Shown piece by piece: positions 26,810 through 36,056 of a stretch of DNA of 64,000 nt. Within the stretch, counting starts at the first letter, position 1. Each line of letters begins with the position of its first letter. Source of the stretch: Lentisphaerota bacterium (lineage in GTDB: Bacteria; Verrucomicrobiota; Lentisphaeria; Victivallales; Victivallaceae). The position numbers and the translations under genes are program-made. The notes below the pieces were generated by a model. The model did not search any database. It saw nothing but the letters and a program-made list of their open reading frames with translations, and was not told the DNA's origin. Location: positions 124,001 through 188,000 of the forward strand of contig JAAEMX010000177.1 in assembly GCA_024225035.1 (NCBI GenBank), in the 5' to 3' direction.

Positions 26810-29144
26810 GTTTTTGTGCTTCCACGAATAAGTCGTTTTCATCCTGTTCATTGTTTTTCGGGTACGCAATTCTGCTATGGTTCATTGTAATTAAAGTTTT
26901 AACGAAACTGTCACGTATCTTTGAAAGATCCGCAATAGTAAGATCAGCTTTATTCAACTGACCATCTCTGATACGCTTACGAATAATCTCCCAGACCAGA
27001 GCTTCAATCTTATTCGGTGTCGGTTTCTGCAGTGAGCGCGATGCCGCCTCACAAGCGTCAGCCAGACTAATAATCGCAACTTCCTTATCCTTGGGCAGAG
27101 GGCCGGGGTAACGGTATTCACTTTCATCCACGGGCTTGCCTTCTTCCAGTGCACGGCGGTAGAAATAATAAACAATATCAGTACCATGATGCTGCTGGAT
27201 AGCATCACGGATAACTTTACGCAATTTATATTTCAAGGCCAGGTCCATACCCTCTTTAACATGATTCAGAATAATAAGGCTACTCATGCGAGGATGCAAA
27301 TCATTGTGCTTGTTTTTGGCCTCAAACGTGTTTTCAGTAAAGTACTCAGGTTTGGCAAGTTTACCAATATCATGAAAAATTGCAGCGACTCGGGCCTTCA
27401 TTGCATTAGCACCAATAGCTTTGGCTGCATATTCAGCCAGAGTGGCAACCATCAGACTGTGATGGAAAGTACCGGGCGCTTCAAGCTCTAAACGCTTTAA
27501 CAGCGGATGATTATAATCACACAGCATAAAAAGAGACATATTAGTAGTAACTTTAAAAACCAACTCGAAAATAAATATCAAAATCAGGGCTGAAGTAGCT
27601 GTAAAAAACGCATTGGCAAAGGCTATACCGGCTGTATACATTAGGATTTCCGGGGAGTTAACCACATGCCAGAAAAGATTAAAGTCCAACACCCAGAATG
27701 AGATAAACACGATCAAAAGACTCCGTATAAAATAAGAGCGGTAGTTAGATGAACGACGCACCGTTATAGCCGCCAGACTACACACAACTAATCCCTCCAA
27801 AGCAACATCAAATGAATTTCCGAGCATCATGGCCGTTATCGCAGAGACAAAAAATCCAACGTAAAGCGAGACCCTGAACCCAAGCATCACCGCCAGCAGC
27901 ACAGCAGGCAGTGCCAATGGAACGGCATCATTAACCAGACTTGGAGATATCCCCAAACCGCTACTCGCATAATAAAAAACTTCCATAAACATGTAGTTCA
28001 GCAGCAACGATATAATCACGATAGTCCCAGTTAAACCAATTTTCTGATTACTGCGAACTACTTCCGGATGTATGTGATACATGTAGAGCCCTACAAATAC
28101 CATCAGGATTAAGCTCCAAATAATATTCTTGAAGATACGCTGACCTGAATCAGTCTCTTCAAGTCGAGCTTGATATTCATTTTCATATGCAGAAAGTCGA
28201 TCAAGCGCTCTTTGGTCTACAACCTGATCTTTGGTAACAATTGGCTCGTACTTTTTCACCTCAATTTTTACAGGAGAAACCGCTGTAGTCGCTTCCCGGC
28301 GCATTTGCTCTGTCCTGGAATAATCGAGAATCAAAGTTCCCTTATTTCCGATCAGCATCGAGCATATTTGCACCAGCGATGCTTCAAGAGCATCACGCTG
28401 CTTGCCTGGAGAATAAAATTTTAAAACCTGTTTTGACACCTCTTTCGCTGCTTCGCGTGGAGAAGGCACGTCAAGCGCCGCCATTGAAAGCCTGGCACGA
28501 CCCGCAGAATCGATTATTCTAAGCTGTTGACTAACTTTATAATTATCTTTTTCCTTTTGAGCGATAATACCTTTATTTGCCAATGCAAGCATCTCTTTTT
28601 CAAAGCTTTGCCGCAAAGGTTCATTCTGGCAAATCTGATAAATAGCTTCAAGAATAGGCTTACTCAGACTTGCAGCAAGGTTAGCGTAATAATCGCCAGC
28701 AGGCTGATAGTCTTTTTTATCATTAATCGCTTCCTGACGCGCAGCTACGGCAATAAAAAAGCTTTTAAGATTTTGCTGAACATGTTTAACCGCCACCTCA
28801 GATATCCTGAAAAATAACGGAACTCGCTCTGCGACTTCACGTTTTCGATCAAGCGTCTTGGCATTATCCACATAGACAAAATCAAAGTCAGCGAAAATTG
28901 TTTTTGACGCACGCTGTTTCAGAACCAAAGGAATATTAATCGGTTTAAGAGCAGGTAATGTCAACAGAAGAGAGCAGACAGCCCATAGCAGGACCAGCAT
29001 GAAAAAACCGAGGACTTTTGACTGGTCAGCAGCTTTCAAAAATTCATTATCAGTACGACGCTTGCGAGTCCCAAGCAAACCGCGCTGCTCCATGCGGCGT
29101 TTACTGAGCTTTTTATCAATGTAGTTTTTCAACCAGCCAGCCAA
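26757..29144 (-). CDS. pgpH: 7TM-HD cyclic-di-AMP phosphodiesterase, PgpH type
   Basis: This 795-residue protein has one N-terminal helix (about 45-65), an extracytoplasmic 7TMR-HDED domain (about 70-320), seven membrane helices (about 325-540) and a cytoplasmic HD domain with H in TFHHSLMVATL and HD in AAIFHDIGKL. PgpH proteins hydrolyse c-di-AMP. It starts at TTG with an AGGAAAGG site and follows phoH by five bases, so it belongs to the phoH operon. A C-terminal Glu/Asp/Thr-rich tail covers the overlap with ybeY. Confidence 0.9.
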   Translation of the reverse strand: MAGWLKNYIDKKLSKRRMEQRGLLGTRKRRTDNEFLKAADQSKVLGFFMLVLLWAVCSLLLTLPALKPINIPLVLKQRASKTIFADFDFVYVDNAKTLDRKREVAERVPLFFRISEVAVKHVQQNLKSFFIAVAARQEAINDKKDYQPAGDYYANLAASLSKPILEAIYQICQNEPLRQSFEKEMLALANKGIIAQKEKDNYKVSQQLRIIDSAGRARLSMAALDVPSPREAAKEVSKQVLKFYSPGKQRDALEASLVQICSMLIGNKGTLILDYSRTEQMRREATTAVSPVKIEVKKYEPIVTKDQVVDQRALDRLSAYENEYQARLEETDSGQRIFKNIIWSLILMVFVGLYMYHIHPEVVRSNQKIGLTGTIVIISLLLNYMFMEVFYYASSGLGISPSLVNDAVPLALPAVLLAVMLGFRVSLYVGFFVSAITAMMLGNSFDVALEGLVVCSLAAITVRRSSNYRSYFIRSLLIVFISFWVLDFNLFWHVVNSPEILMYTAGIAFANAFFTATSALILIFIFELVFKVTTNMSLFMLCDYNHPLLKRLELEAPGTFHHSLMVATLAEYAAKAIGANAMKARVAAIFHDIGKLAKPEYFTENTFEAKNKHNDLHPRMSSLIILNHVKEGMDLALKYKLRKVIRDAIQQHHGTDIVYYFYRRALEEGKPVDESEYRYPGPLPKDKEVAIISLADACEAASRSLQKPTPNKIEALVWEIIRKRIRDGQLNKADLTIADLSKIRDSFVKTLITMNHSRIAYPKNNEQDENDLFVEAQKHATATENSTEKTDSQSS

Positions 29145-29149
29145 AGTAT

Positions 29150-30112
29150 TTACCTTTCCTCACTGTATGCATTGATAATTTTTTCAACCAGTGCGTGCCT
29201 GACAACGTCTTTTGTGGCAAAGCGACTGAAACCGATTTCCGGAATTCCCTTAAGAGTTTTCTCAGCATGGATCAGCCCCGATTTTTCATTTGGAGCTAAG
29301 TCAGTCTGCGAAGGGTCTCCGGTAATCACGCACTGCGAATCAAAGCCGAGCCTTGTAAGAAACATCAGCATTTGCTCTTCAGTGGTGTTCTGCGCTTCGT
29401 CCAAAATAATAAACGCATTATTAAGTGTACGGCCGCGCATAAACGCAAGCGGCGCTACTTCGATAATATTACGTTCAATCAATGATGCCGCTTCTTCGAA
29501 GTCCAGCATATCGTACAAAGCATCATATAATGGACGTAAATACGGCATAATTTTTTCTTCAAGATTCCCCGGAAGGAACCCCAGACTTTCCCCGGCTTCC
29601 TTTGCAGGGCGAGTCAAAATAATGCGATTATACGAACCTTTGAGCAGTTCAGACACCGCCATTGCCATTGCCAGATAAGTTTTTCCTGTACCGGCAGGGC
29701 CTATTCCAAAAACGATGTCTTTTTCGCGGACATTCTTCAGATAATTCAACTGTGCCGCGGAACGTGGAACAATGTCACGTTTTTTAGGGCCAACATGCAC
29801 TCTTTCTGCAAAGAGGCGGCGCAGCTCATCATCTTTGTTGTTTTTAAAGGCTTTAAGAACCTGTTCGAAGTCATTCTGGTCAAGATGTCTTCCACGCAAG
29901 TGAAACACTCGGGAAAGTTCTTCCAGAAAGCTTTTGGCGCGAGTAATCTTATCGGGTTCGCCCTTAATTTGGACCCAGAAATCGCGCGCAACAAGTGCTA
30001 CCTTCAACTGGGTTTGGGCTTGTCTTAAGTTTTTATCGGGATGCCCTGCAAACACTTCGTGCAGGGTCATACCATTTTCAAAATAAAATTTATCTTCTTC
30101 GTTCGTCATCAA
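29150..30112 (-). CDS. phoH: PhoH-family ATPase
   Basis: This 320-residue P-loop protein has Walker A GPAGTGKTYLAMAMA, Walker B AFIILDEAQNTT and the TGDPSQ motif of PhoH. An N-terminal KH-like part precedes the ATPase. PhoH-like proteins are thought to act in RNA metabolism, and the link with ybeY supports this. The upstream gene is a LysM lipoprotein ending 16 bases before it. Confidence 0.93.
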   Translation of the reverse strand: MMTNEEDKFYFENGMTLHEVFAGHPDKNLRQAQTQLKVALVARDFWVQIKGEPDKITRAKSFLEELSRVFHLRGRHLDQNDFEQVLKAFKNNKDDELRRLFAERVHVGPKKRDIVPRSAAQLNYLKNVREKDIVFGIGPAGTGKTYLAMAMAVSELLKGSYNRIILTRPAKEAGESLGFLPGNLEEKIMPYLRPLYDALYDMLDFEEAASLIERNIIEVAPLAFMRGRTLNNAFIILDEAQNTTEEQMLMFLTRLGFDSQCVITGDPSQTDLAPNEKSGLIHAEKTLKGIPEIGFSRFATKDVVRHALVEKIINAYSEER

Positions 30113-30128
30113 CGATGACCTTATTAAG

Positions 30129-30611
30129 TTACGGCGTAGGGATTTTAAGTGTCATACCAGGTCGCAAGCTGGTTTTCCCCTTGAGGACATCAGCATTTGC
30201 CTCCTGGAGTTCTTTCCAGCGGCTGCCTTTGCCGTAGAACTTTCTAGAGATTTTCCAGAGAGTGTCGTTTTTGCGAACGGTATAAGTCTCGAATTTCTTT
30301 TCCGGAGCTGCGCCAATTGGTTTTTCAGGCAAAGCAACAGGTGTGCTCTGCTGTATTTTATTGTCGTCAGCAATGTTTAAATCTTCAGCTAAAACCGGAG
30401 CATTTTTAGCTTCCGGCGCTTTGACTTCATCGCCTGCACCAGAGCCGGGAGGTACAGTTTGAGGAGCTTCCCATTCCGGGTAATACTTTTTAATAAATTT
30501 CTCCCAGTTCTGTTCTTCCGGACCGAGAGGCGATTGCGCCAGTCTTGGTGAACAGCCGAAGCCGGCTATTACAACGAATGCCGTTAGTGACAGATAAGTA
30601 AGAAATTTCAT
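30129..30611 (-). CDS. LysM-domain lipoprotein
   Basis: This 160-residue protein starts at ATG 30611 with a GGGAGG site. It has a lipoprotein signal ending in the lipobox VIAGFGC, a Pro/Ala-rich linker and one C-terminal LysM domain (YTVRKNDTLWKISRKFYG...GMTLKIP, about 110-158) that binds peptidoglycan. It probably anchors the outer membrane to the wall. It leads the phoH operon. Confidence 0.88.
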   Translation of the reverse strand: MKFLTYLSLTAFVVIAGFGCSPRLAQSPLGPEEQNWEKFIKKYYPEWEAPQTVPPGSGAGDEVKAPEAKNAPVLAEDLNIADDNKIQQSTPVALPEKPIGAAPEKKFETYTVRKNDTLWKISRKFYGKGSRWKELQEANADVLKGKTSLRPGMTLKIPTP

Positions 30612-30697
30612 ATTGCGCCTCCCGATGTTAAACAAATAGCAGGTTATAATTCATAGTTTTCACTATACTATAAATTAAAACCTGCGCAAAACAAGAG

Positions 30698-30733
30698 GCG
30701 GGACCACCAAAATGTAAAATAGGTGAATCCCGC
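30698..30733 (-). terminator. fabF terminator
   Basis: GCGGGA at 30698-30703 and TCCCGC at 30728-30733 pair, with inner CCACC/GGTG, just after the fabF stop; the tail on the minus strand is CTCTTGTTTTGC, only moderately T-rich. Confidence 0.5.
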
Positions 30734-30740
30734 ACTGAAT

Positions 30741-31997
30741 TTAGTCTTCAAAACGCTTGTAAATCAGAGCGCCATTGTGACCACCAAACCCAAGATTAAC
30801 GTTAAGAGCAACGTCTATCTTCTTTTCTTCCGCAGTATTCGGAGTGTAATTGAGGTCACATTCCGGATCCGGGTTTTCAAAGTTAATGGTTGGAGGCACA
30901 ACGCCTTTTCTAATTGCATTGATACAAGCTATGGATTCCATACCGCCTGCGGCGCCAAGGCCGTGACCGGTAGAACCTTTTGTACTGCTCACTGAAACTT
31001 TATAGGCATGATCGCCCAATGCTGTCTTGAATGACTTAGTTTCATACTTATCATTCAGAGGAGTACTGGTTCCATGAGCATTGATATAATCAATTTCTTC
31101 AGGATTAATCTCGGCGTGACGCATAGCAACCCTTACAGCGTTGGCAGCACCAAGGCCGTCAGGATGTGGAGAAGTGATGTGATACGCATCACCGGTAGCA
31201 CCATAACCGACCAGTTCGGCCAGAATAGTAGCTCCACGTTTTTTGGCGTGTTCGAGTTCCTCAAGAATAAGAATACCAGCACCTTCAGACATTACAAAAC
31301 CATCACGTTCAGCGTCGAACGGACGACTTGCATGCATAGGATCATCATTACGGGTACTCATAGCTTTCATTGAGCAGAACCCGGCGAAGCCGAGCGGCAC
31401 AATAGAGGCTTCAGCACCACCGCAAATCATTACATCAGCATCATCACGCTTGATCGCCCAAAAAGACTCACCAATAGAGTGAGTTCCAGTTGAACATGCA
31501 GTTACAATTCCAAGATTTGGTCCCTGAGCGCCGTAGCGCATTGAGACATTCCCTGACGCGAGGTCAATAATCATCATAGGGATAAGCAATGGAGAAATTC
31601 TGCCAGGGCCACGCTGATCGAGAACCTGCTGCTGAGTACACATGGATTTCAAGCCGCCAATACCACTGGAAGTAATTACACCGACACGAGTAGAATCGAT
31701 ATCACTACCTATCAGTTGTTTAGGCAAGCCAGACTGTTCCATGGCCTCATCAGCCGCCGCGATAGCATACTGACAGAATGCGTCCATTCGCTTAGCCTCT
31801 TTAAGAGGCATATACTTGGAAACATCAAAATCTTTTACTTCACCGGCAATCTGCGTACGATAACTTTCAGGGTCAAATTTAGTGACCCGACCTAGCCCGC
31901 AGCGCCCGTTGGCAATAGCATCCCAGAACTCGTCTGCGCTGTTGCCGACGCAGGAAATTACCCCGGTACCGGTTACAACAACACGTCTATCATTCAT
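30741..31997 (-). CDS. fabF: Beta-ketoacyl-ACP synthase II
   Basis: FabF condenses malonyl-ACP with acyl-ACP in fatty acid elongation. The 418-residue protein has the catalytic Cys in TACSTGTHS, the two His in NAHGTSTPLND and GSTGHGLGAAG, and the C-terminal NLGFGGHNGALI. The ATG has a GGAG site. A terminator separates acpP from fabF, which lies last in the order fabD-fabG-acpP-fabF. Confidence 0.96.
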   Translation of the reverse strand: MNDRRVVVTGTGVISCVGNSADEFWDAIANGRCGLGRVTKFDPESYRTQIAGEVKDFDVSKYMPLKEAKRMDAFCQYAIAAADEAMEQSGLPKQLIGSDIDSTRVGVITSSGIGGLKSMCTQQQVLDQRGPGRISPLLIPMMIIDLASGNVSMRYGAQGPNLGIVTACSTGTHSIGESFWAIKRDDADVMICGGAEASIVPLGFAGFCSMKAMSTRNDDPMHASRPFDAERDGFVMSEGAGILILEELEHAKKRGATILAELVGYGATGDAYHITSPHPDGLGAANAVRVAMRHAEINPEEIDYINAHGTSTPLNDKYETKSFKTALGDHAYKVSVSSTKGSTGHGLGAAGGMESIACINAIRKGVVPPTINFENPDPECDLNYTPNTAEEKKIDVALNVNLGFGGHNGALIYKRFED

Positions 31998-32029
31998 AGA
32001 GAGACTCCTGCTGCTTCATTTTGTCCATT

Positions 32030-32067
32030 AAAAAAAAATGGGTCACGCCATAGGTGATGTGACCCAT
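32030..32067 (-). terminator. acpP terminator / attenuator before fabF
   Basis: ATGGGTCAC and GTGACCCAT form a perfect 9-bp stem (32038-32067), followed on the minus strand by eight or more T residues. It lies between acpP and fabF and should limit read-through, giving more acpP than fabF mRNA. Confidence 0.85.
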
Positions 32068-32091
32068 TGATATAACTGTATAAAAACTAAC

Positions 32092-32328
32092 TTATTCAGC
32101 TTTGCTTTCAATGTACTTGATAGCTTCGCCAACTGTAGTAAGTTTTTCAGCGTCTTCGTCCGGAATATCTGAGCCGAATTCTTCTTCCAGAGCCATCACC
32201 AGCTCAACCTGATCCAGAGAGTCAGCGCCAAGATCTTCGATAAATTTAGCTTCAACAACAACCTGATCTTCTGATACACCAAGCTGTTCGACTACAATAT
32301 TTTTTACTTTGTCAGCAACTGAAGACAT
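32092..32328 (-). CDS. acpP: Acyl carrier protein
   Basis: This 78-residue acidic protein has the phosphopantetheine site [18 protein letters not shown] with Ser in DSL. It is the acyl carrier of fatty acid synthesis. A 134-base gap before it could contain its own promoter, and a strong terminator follows it. Confidence 0.97.
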   Translation of the reverse strand: MSSVADKVKNIVVEQLGVSEDQVVVEAKFIEDLGADSLDQVELVMALEEEFGSDIPDEDAEKLTTVGEAIKYIESKAE

Positions 32329-32463
32329 TTGCAGTCCCCCTTAGTTTTTTGTTATTTTACTAAACGAATTATATTTCTATAGTATCTATATTATTGATTC
32401 ATATAAAATGCGACGATATTGAAAAAAAGCAAATGTTTTTTATAACAATATCATATTTTTTAA

Positions 32464-33216
32464 CTACATAAGCATGCCGCCATCAATATTGATTACCTGT
32501 CCAGTAACATAATTTGAGTCATCTGAACATAAGAAGTAAACAACTGCAGCAACATCTTCAGGAGTTCCAGCACGTTTCATCGGAATAACAGTCATAAATG
32601 CTTCAGTAGCTGCTTCAGAAAGTTTACCAGTCATATCAGTCTGGATGAAACCTGGAGCAACAGCATTTACCTGAATACCGCGAGTAGCGAATTCTTTGGC
32701 AGTAGTCTTTGTTAGACCAATAACACCTGCTTTGGAAGCAGAGTAATTAGCCTGACCGGCGTTACCCATGCGACCGACGACAGAAGCAACATTGACGATC
32801 TTGCCAGTGCGAGCTTTCATCATTGGACGGCAAACAGCTTTGGTAAAGTTAAAAGTGCCTTTAAGGTTAACAGCAATAACCATATCCCAATCCTGCTCAG
32901 TCATACGCATCATCAGAGTGTCGCGAGTAATACCGGCATTATTGACCAGAATATCGACTTTACCAAATTCTTTAATAACAGCAGCAACTGTTTCTTCAGC
33001 GCTGTCCATTTTAGATACGTCAGAAGCAAAAGCAGCGGCTTCAACGCCTTTGGCTTTGAATTCGTCAGCAGTTTCCTGAGCTACATCAAGCATGATGTCG
33101 ACGATTGCAAGTTTGGCACCTTCTTCAGCCAGGCGTTCACAGATAGATTTACCAATACCGCGGGCACCACCTGTTACCAGTGCAACTTTACCCTCGAGAC
33201 GTTTTTCGTTTCCCAT
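32464..33216 (-). CDS. fabG: 3-oxoacyl-ACP reductase
   Basis: This 250-residue short-chain dehydrogenase has the NADPH motif TGGARGIGKSI, the NNAGITRDTLMMRM block and the catalytic YSASKAG with Tyr and Lys. It reduces 3-oxoacyl-ACP. The C-terminal VTGQVINIDGGMLM is typical of FabG. It lies 23 bases downstream of fabD. Confidence 0.96.
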   Translation of the reverse strand: MGNEKRLEGKVALVTGGARGIGKSICERLAEEGAKLAIVDIMLDVAQETADEFKAKGVEAAAFASDVSKMDSAEETVAAVIKEFGKVDILVNNAGITRDTLMMRMTEQDWDMVIAVNLKGTFNFTKAVCRPMMKARTGKIVNVASVVGRMGNAGQANYSASKAGVIGLTKTTAKEFATRGIQVNAVAPGFIQTDMTGKLSEAATEAFMTVIPMKRAGTPEDVAAVVYFLCSDDSNYVTGQVINIDGGMLM

Positions 33217-33239
33217 ACTATAAATCCTTCGTAATTTAA

Positions 33240-34154
33240 TTATTCTGAAAAGTTTTCCAGAGTTTCAGCGGAATTAATATTAAAGAACTTAATCGCTTTA
33301 TCAGTACGGCGGAGCAGGCCAGTCAGCACATTGCCCGGACCGAACTCGATCATGGTATCAGCACCAAGCGCGATCATGTTACGAACACACTCTTCCCAAC
33401 GAACGCTGCCGGCAACCTGAGCTTTCAGGTTAGCGCGCAGTTCAGTGTCACATTTGGCGGAAACAGCGGTAAAATTATGATAAACAGGAATTTTCGGGAG
33501 CTGCATAGGGGTGTCACCCAATACTGCTTCAAGCTGTTCTCCAGCTTCCTGCATAAGGCGAGAGTGAAAAGCTCCAGCAACTTTCAACGGAATTACTTTG
33601 CGGAGACCGCGTTCTTTCAACGTCTTCACCGCTGTCATTACTTTGTCTTTCTCACCACTGATTACGATTTGACCGGGGCTGTTAAAGTTTGCCACATCGA
33701 TGTCGCATTCAGCGCAAACTTCTTTAATAACAGTTTCATCACCGCCAAGAACAGAAGCCATACCGCCAGTAGTACCCCTACATGCCGCATCCATCAGTTC
33801 AGCACGGCGTGCAACCAGTTTCAATCCGTTTTCGAACAAAAACGCGTCGCCTGCCTGAAGAGCAGCGTACTCACCGAGGCTAAGCCCGGCACATGCGACA
33901 GGTTTTACATCGCGAAACTTGGCTTTGAAGGCAGCTAACGCAGCACAGCTCATTGTGTAAATAGCTGGCTGACAGTACTTACTCTCAGTCAGTCTTTCAG
34001 CAGGTCCATTAAAACAGACATCTGTTACAGACCAGTCAAGCGTTGCGTCAGCGGCATCGAAAACTCTTTTCGCGGCCGGACTGGACTCGTAAAGATCCTT
34101 ACCCATGCCAACTGCCTGAGCCCCTTGACCGGAAAATACAAAAAATGCTTTCAT
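33240..34154 (-). CDS. fabD: Malonyl-CoA:ACP transacylase
   Basis: This 304-residue protein has the active-site Ser in GLSLGEYAAL, the His in GAFHSRLM and the N-terminal FSGQGAQAVGMGKDLY. It loads malonate on ACP. It is the first gene of the fab cluster; the 289 bases upstream separate it from a divergent lipoprotein gene. Confidence 0.96.
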   Translation of the reverse strand: MKAFFVFSGQGAQAVGMGKDLYESSPAAKRVFDAADATLDWSVTDVCFNGPAERLTESKYCQPAIYTMSCAALAAFKAKFRDVKPVACAGLSLGEYAALQAGDAFLFENGLKLVARRAELMDAACRGTTGGMASVLGGDETVIKEVCAECDIDVANFNSPGQIVISGEKDKVMTAVKTLKERGLRKVIPLKVAGAFHSRLMQEAGEQLEAVLGDTPMQLPKIPVYHNFTAVSAKCDTELRANLKAQVAGSVRWEECVRNMIALGADTMIEFGPGNVLTGLLRRTDKAIKFFNINSAETLENFSE

Positions 34155-34443
34155 TTAATTCTTCCTAAAAATCTATTCAAAATTAATGCTATTTCGATTT
34201 ATCCTAAAAATTAGAAACACCCTGTTCAACGCTGTTTAGCGGATGTCTCCCGTTTCAAACAGGTTAAAATACAGTCACCTTGAGAAAATGCAAGTTACTT
34301 TAAAACAGTTAAAGAAATACGTAATCATAGCAATACTAACTATTACTAAAAAGATCAAATGGTTTTGATTTTTACAGCTATTAGCGCTATACTAACAAAG
34401 CTGCTACAAGCAACTTATTTCTATTCAAGAAGGAGATTTTATA

Positions 34444-35181
34444 ATGAGAAGAATCATTCTACTCGCCGCAATTTCTTCATGCCTCTTTGTTTTCGGGTGT
34501 AAAACAACGGAGAGCAAGTCGACCGCTGACACTGTTATTGATAAAATGCAGACAAGCCTGGATCCTCAAGGGAAACTGGATCAAATGTCGTGTGCTGTTT
34601 ATCAGTACAAAGTCAGATCCGGTACTCAAAACGCTGCCATGACTATGTACTTGAAGGCTCCGGATAAAATAAAATTCGTCACTAAATTTGACGATCGGGT
34701 TTTTGTTAAATCATTTAACGGCAAAGACGGCTGGGAATACTATAACAAGACCGGGCTTAGAAAACTTGCCGGTTGCGAACTCAATGAAATTAAATTTCAG
34801 GGAGCCATGCTTTCACCAAATGTAAGACTGCAGAAACTTTTTAAAAATATAAAGCTTGACGGCAAAGCTGAGTCTGCCGGACAGGAATGCTGGAAAATGG
34901 TTTGCTATCCACTGGCAAAATTCAAATCACAGCCTGTAACTCTTTTCATTGCTACCCAAACCGGCTTTCTGGTCGAACTCATAGAAAAACATGATACCTG
35001 CTCTGAAGTTATTGACATTAAAACATTTTTAGGGGACTATAAGGATTTTGACGGAGTAAAAGTTCCTACCAAGCTGATTTCTCAAGTTAACGGCTCATTG
35101 GTGGAAAGTACTTTGATTGATGTCAAATGGGGCAATATGCTCACCGATGACGACTTCACTCCTCCACAACCATTACGTTAA
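34444..35181 (+). CDS. LolA/LppX-like lipoprotein
   Basis: This 245-residue protein has a lipoprotein signal with lipobox FVFGC at about residue 19 and a beta-rich body (LKAPDKIKFVTKFDDRVFVKS, DGWEYYNK, PLAKFKSQPVTLFI). This resembles outer-membrane lipoprotein-sorting proteins of the LolA/LppX fold, which bind lipids in the periplasm. The ATG has AAGGAG. The gene leads a plus-strand group with two coiled-coil exported proteins. Confidence 0.65.
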   Translation: MRRIILLAAISSCLFVFGCKTTESKSTADTVIDKMQTSLDPQGKLDQMSCAVYQYKVRSGTQNAAMTMYLKAPDKIKFVTKFDDRVFVKSFNGKDGWEYYNKTGLRKLAGCELNEIKFQGAMLSPNVRLQKLFKNIKLDGKAESAGQECWKMVCYPLAKFKSQPVTLFIATQTGFLVELIEKHDTCSEVIDIKTFLGDYKDFDGVKVPTKLISQVNGSLVESTLIDVKWGNMLTDDDFTPPQPLR

Positions 35182-35213
35182 AATCTGACTCAACCAGCTT
35201 AAGGACTTTCACT

Positions 35214-35963
35214 ATGCGAAAATTATTTACCTGCCTTGCTATATTCGCGGCAATCAACATAATAGCTCAAGACACCAATTCCAATGGAAAAATGGATGAG
35301 CTCAACCTGCCTGACGGGAGGATACTCAAGCATCCATACATCATGAACAAAACCCCCAACGGGGTAGTTGTCGCCCATGATGAAGGCGCCAAGTTTATCA
35401 AGTACAAAGACATGCCGCCGGAAATCGCTAAAAAGCTGAGTTACAAACCCCAAAAAGCGAAAAAATACGAGAAAAAACTAAAAAAATACCATCAGCAGGA
35501 AGCGGCCAAAAAAGCCAAAGAAGCCGAAGCAAAGAAAAAGTATGACGCTCAATACAAAGTGCGAATGCAGAAATATAAGATCACGGAGCTTGAAAAGAAA
35601 ATCCAACAGTACAAAATCCGCATTAAACGTCTTGAATACGAAATTCCACGTCTAGAAAAAGAGCGCGATAAACTCCGGAATGAAGCGGTCAATTTATCAC
35701 AGCCGTCAGGCAACAGCAGTGGAACTTATTTCTGGCGCGGCGGGTTTGTTTCCAACAACAGCAGCAGGCGCAGCGAAAACCGAAAACGCTACAAAGTTGT
35801 AAAGAGCCTTGGTGATGGTTTTTCAAAAACCAGTTTCAGACTGGAAGACTATAAAGATGAACTTGAGAAAAAAATCCTTGAACTAGATCAAATGGAAAAA
35901 CATTTGGCTGAACTGAAAAAGAAAAACGGTAAGAAATCCGGATTTTTAAGCAATCTTTTTTAG
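35214..35963 (+). CDS. Exported coiled-coil protein, paralogue 1
   Basis: This 249-residue protein has a signal peptide (cleavage near residue 19, before QDTNS), then a PVC-type module of about 60 residues (LPDGRILKHPYIMNKTPNG, VVVAHDEGAKFIKYKDMPP, PQKAKKYEK), followed by Lys/Glu coiled coils broken by a Gly/Ser-rich loop near 165-190. It is a paralogue of the next gene, which has the same layout. Function is unknown; an envelope structural role is likely. Confidence 0.7.
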   Translation: MRKLFTCLAIFAAINIIAQDTNSNGKMDELNLPDGRILKHPYIMNKTPNGVVVAHDEGAKFIKYKDMPPEIAKKLSYKPQKAKKYEKKLKKYHQQEAAKKAKEAEAKKKYDAQYKVRMQKYKITELEKKIQQYKIRIKRLEYEIPRLEKERDKLRNEAVNLSQPSGNSSGTYFWRGGFVSNNSSRRSENRKRYKVVKSLGDGFSKTSFRLEDYKDELEKKILELDQMEKHLAELKKKNGKKSGFLSNLF

Positions 35964-35990
35964 TAGCCATAAAAAGATAGCCGGGGTGAC

Positions 35991-36030
35991 GGGGTGCCGT
36001 AAGTGACAGCATATTTGCGGCACTTACCCC
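35991..36030 (+). other. Two alternative hairpins between paralogues
   Basis: The left arm (GGGG, TGCCG, TAAGTG) can pair with the right arm (CGGCA, CTTA, CCCC) in two exclusive ways, each with GGGG/CCCC plus either TAAGTG/CACTTA or TGCCG/CGGCA. It sits about 30 bases before the ribosome binding site of the second paralogue and lacks a terminator-type T-run. Confidence 0.45.
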
Positions 36031-36056
36031 ACATAAAGTGAGGGGAGAATTGCAAT

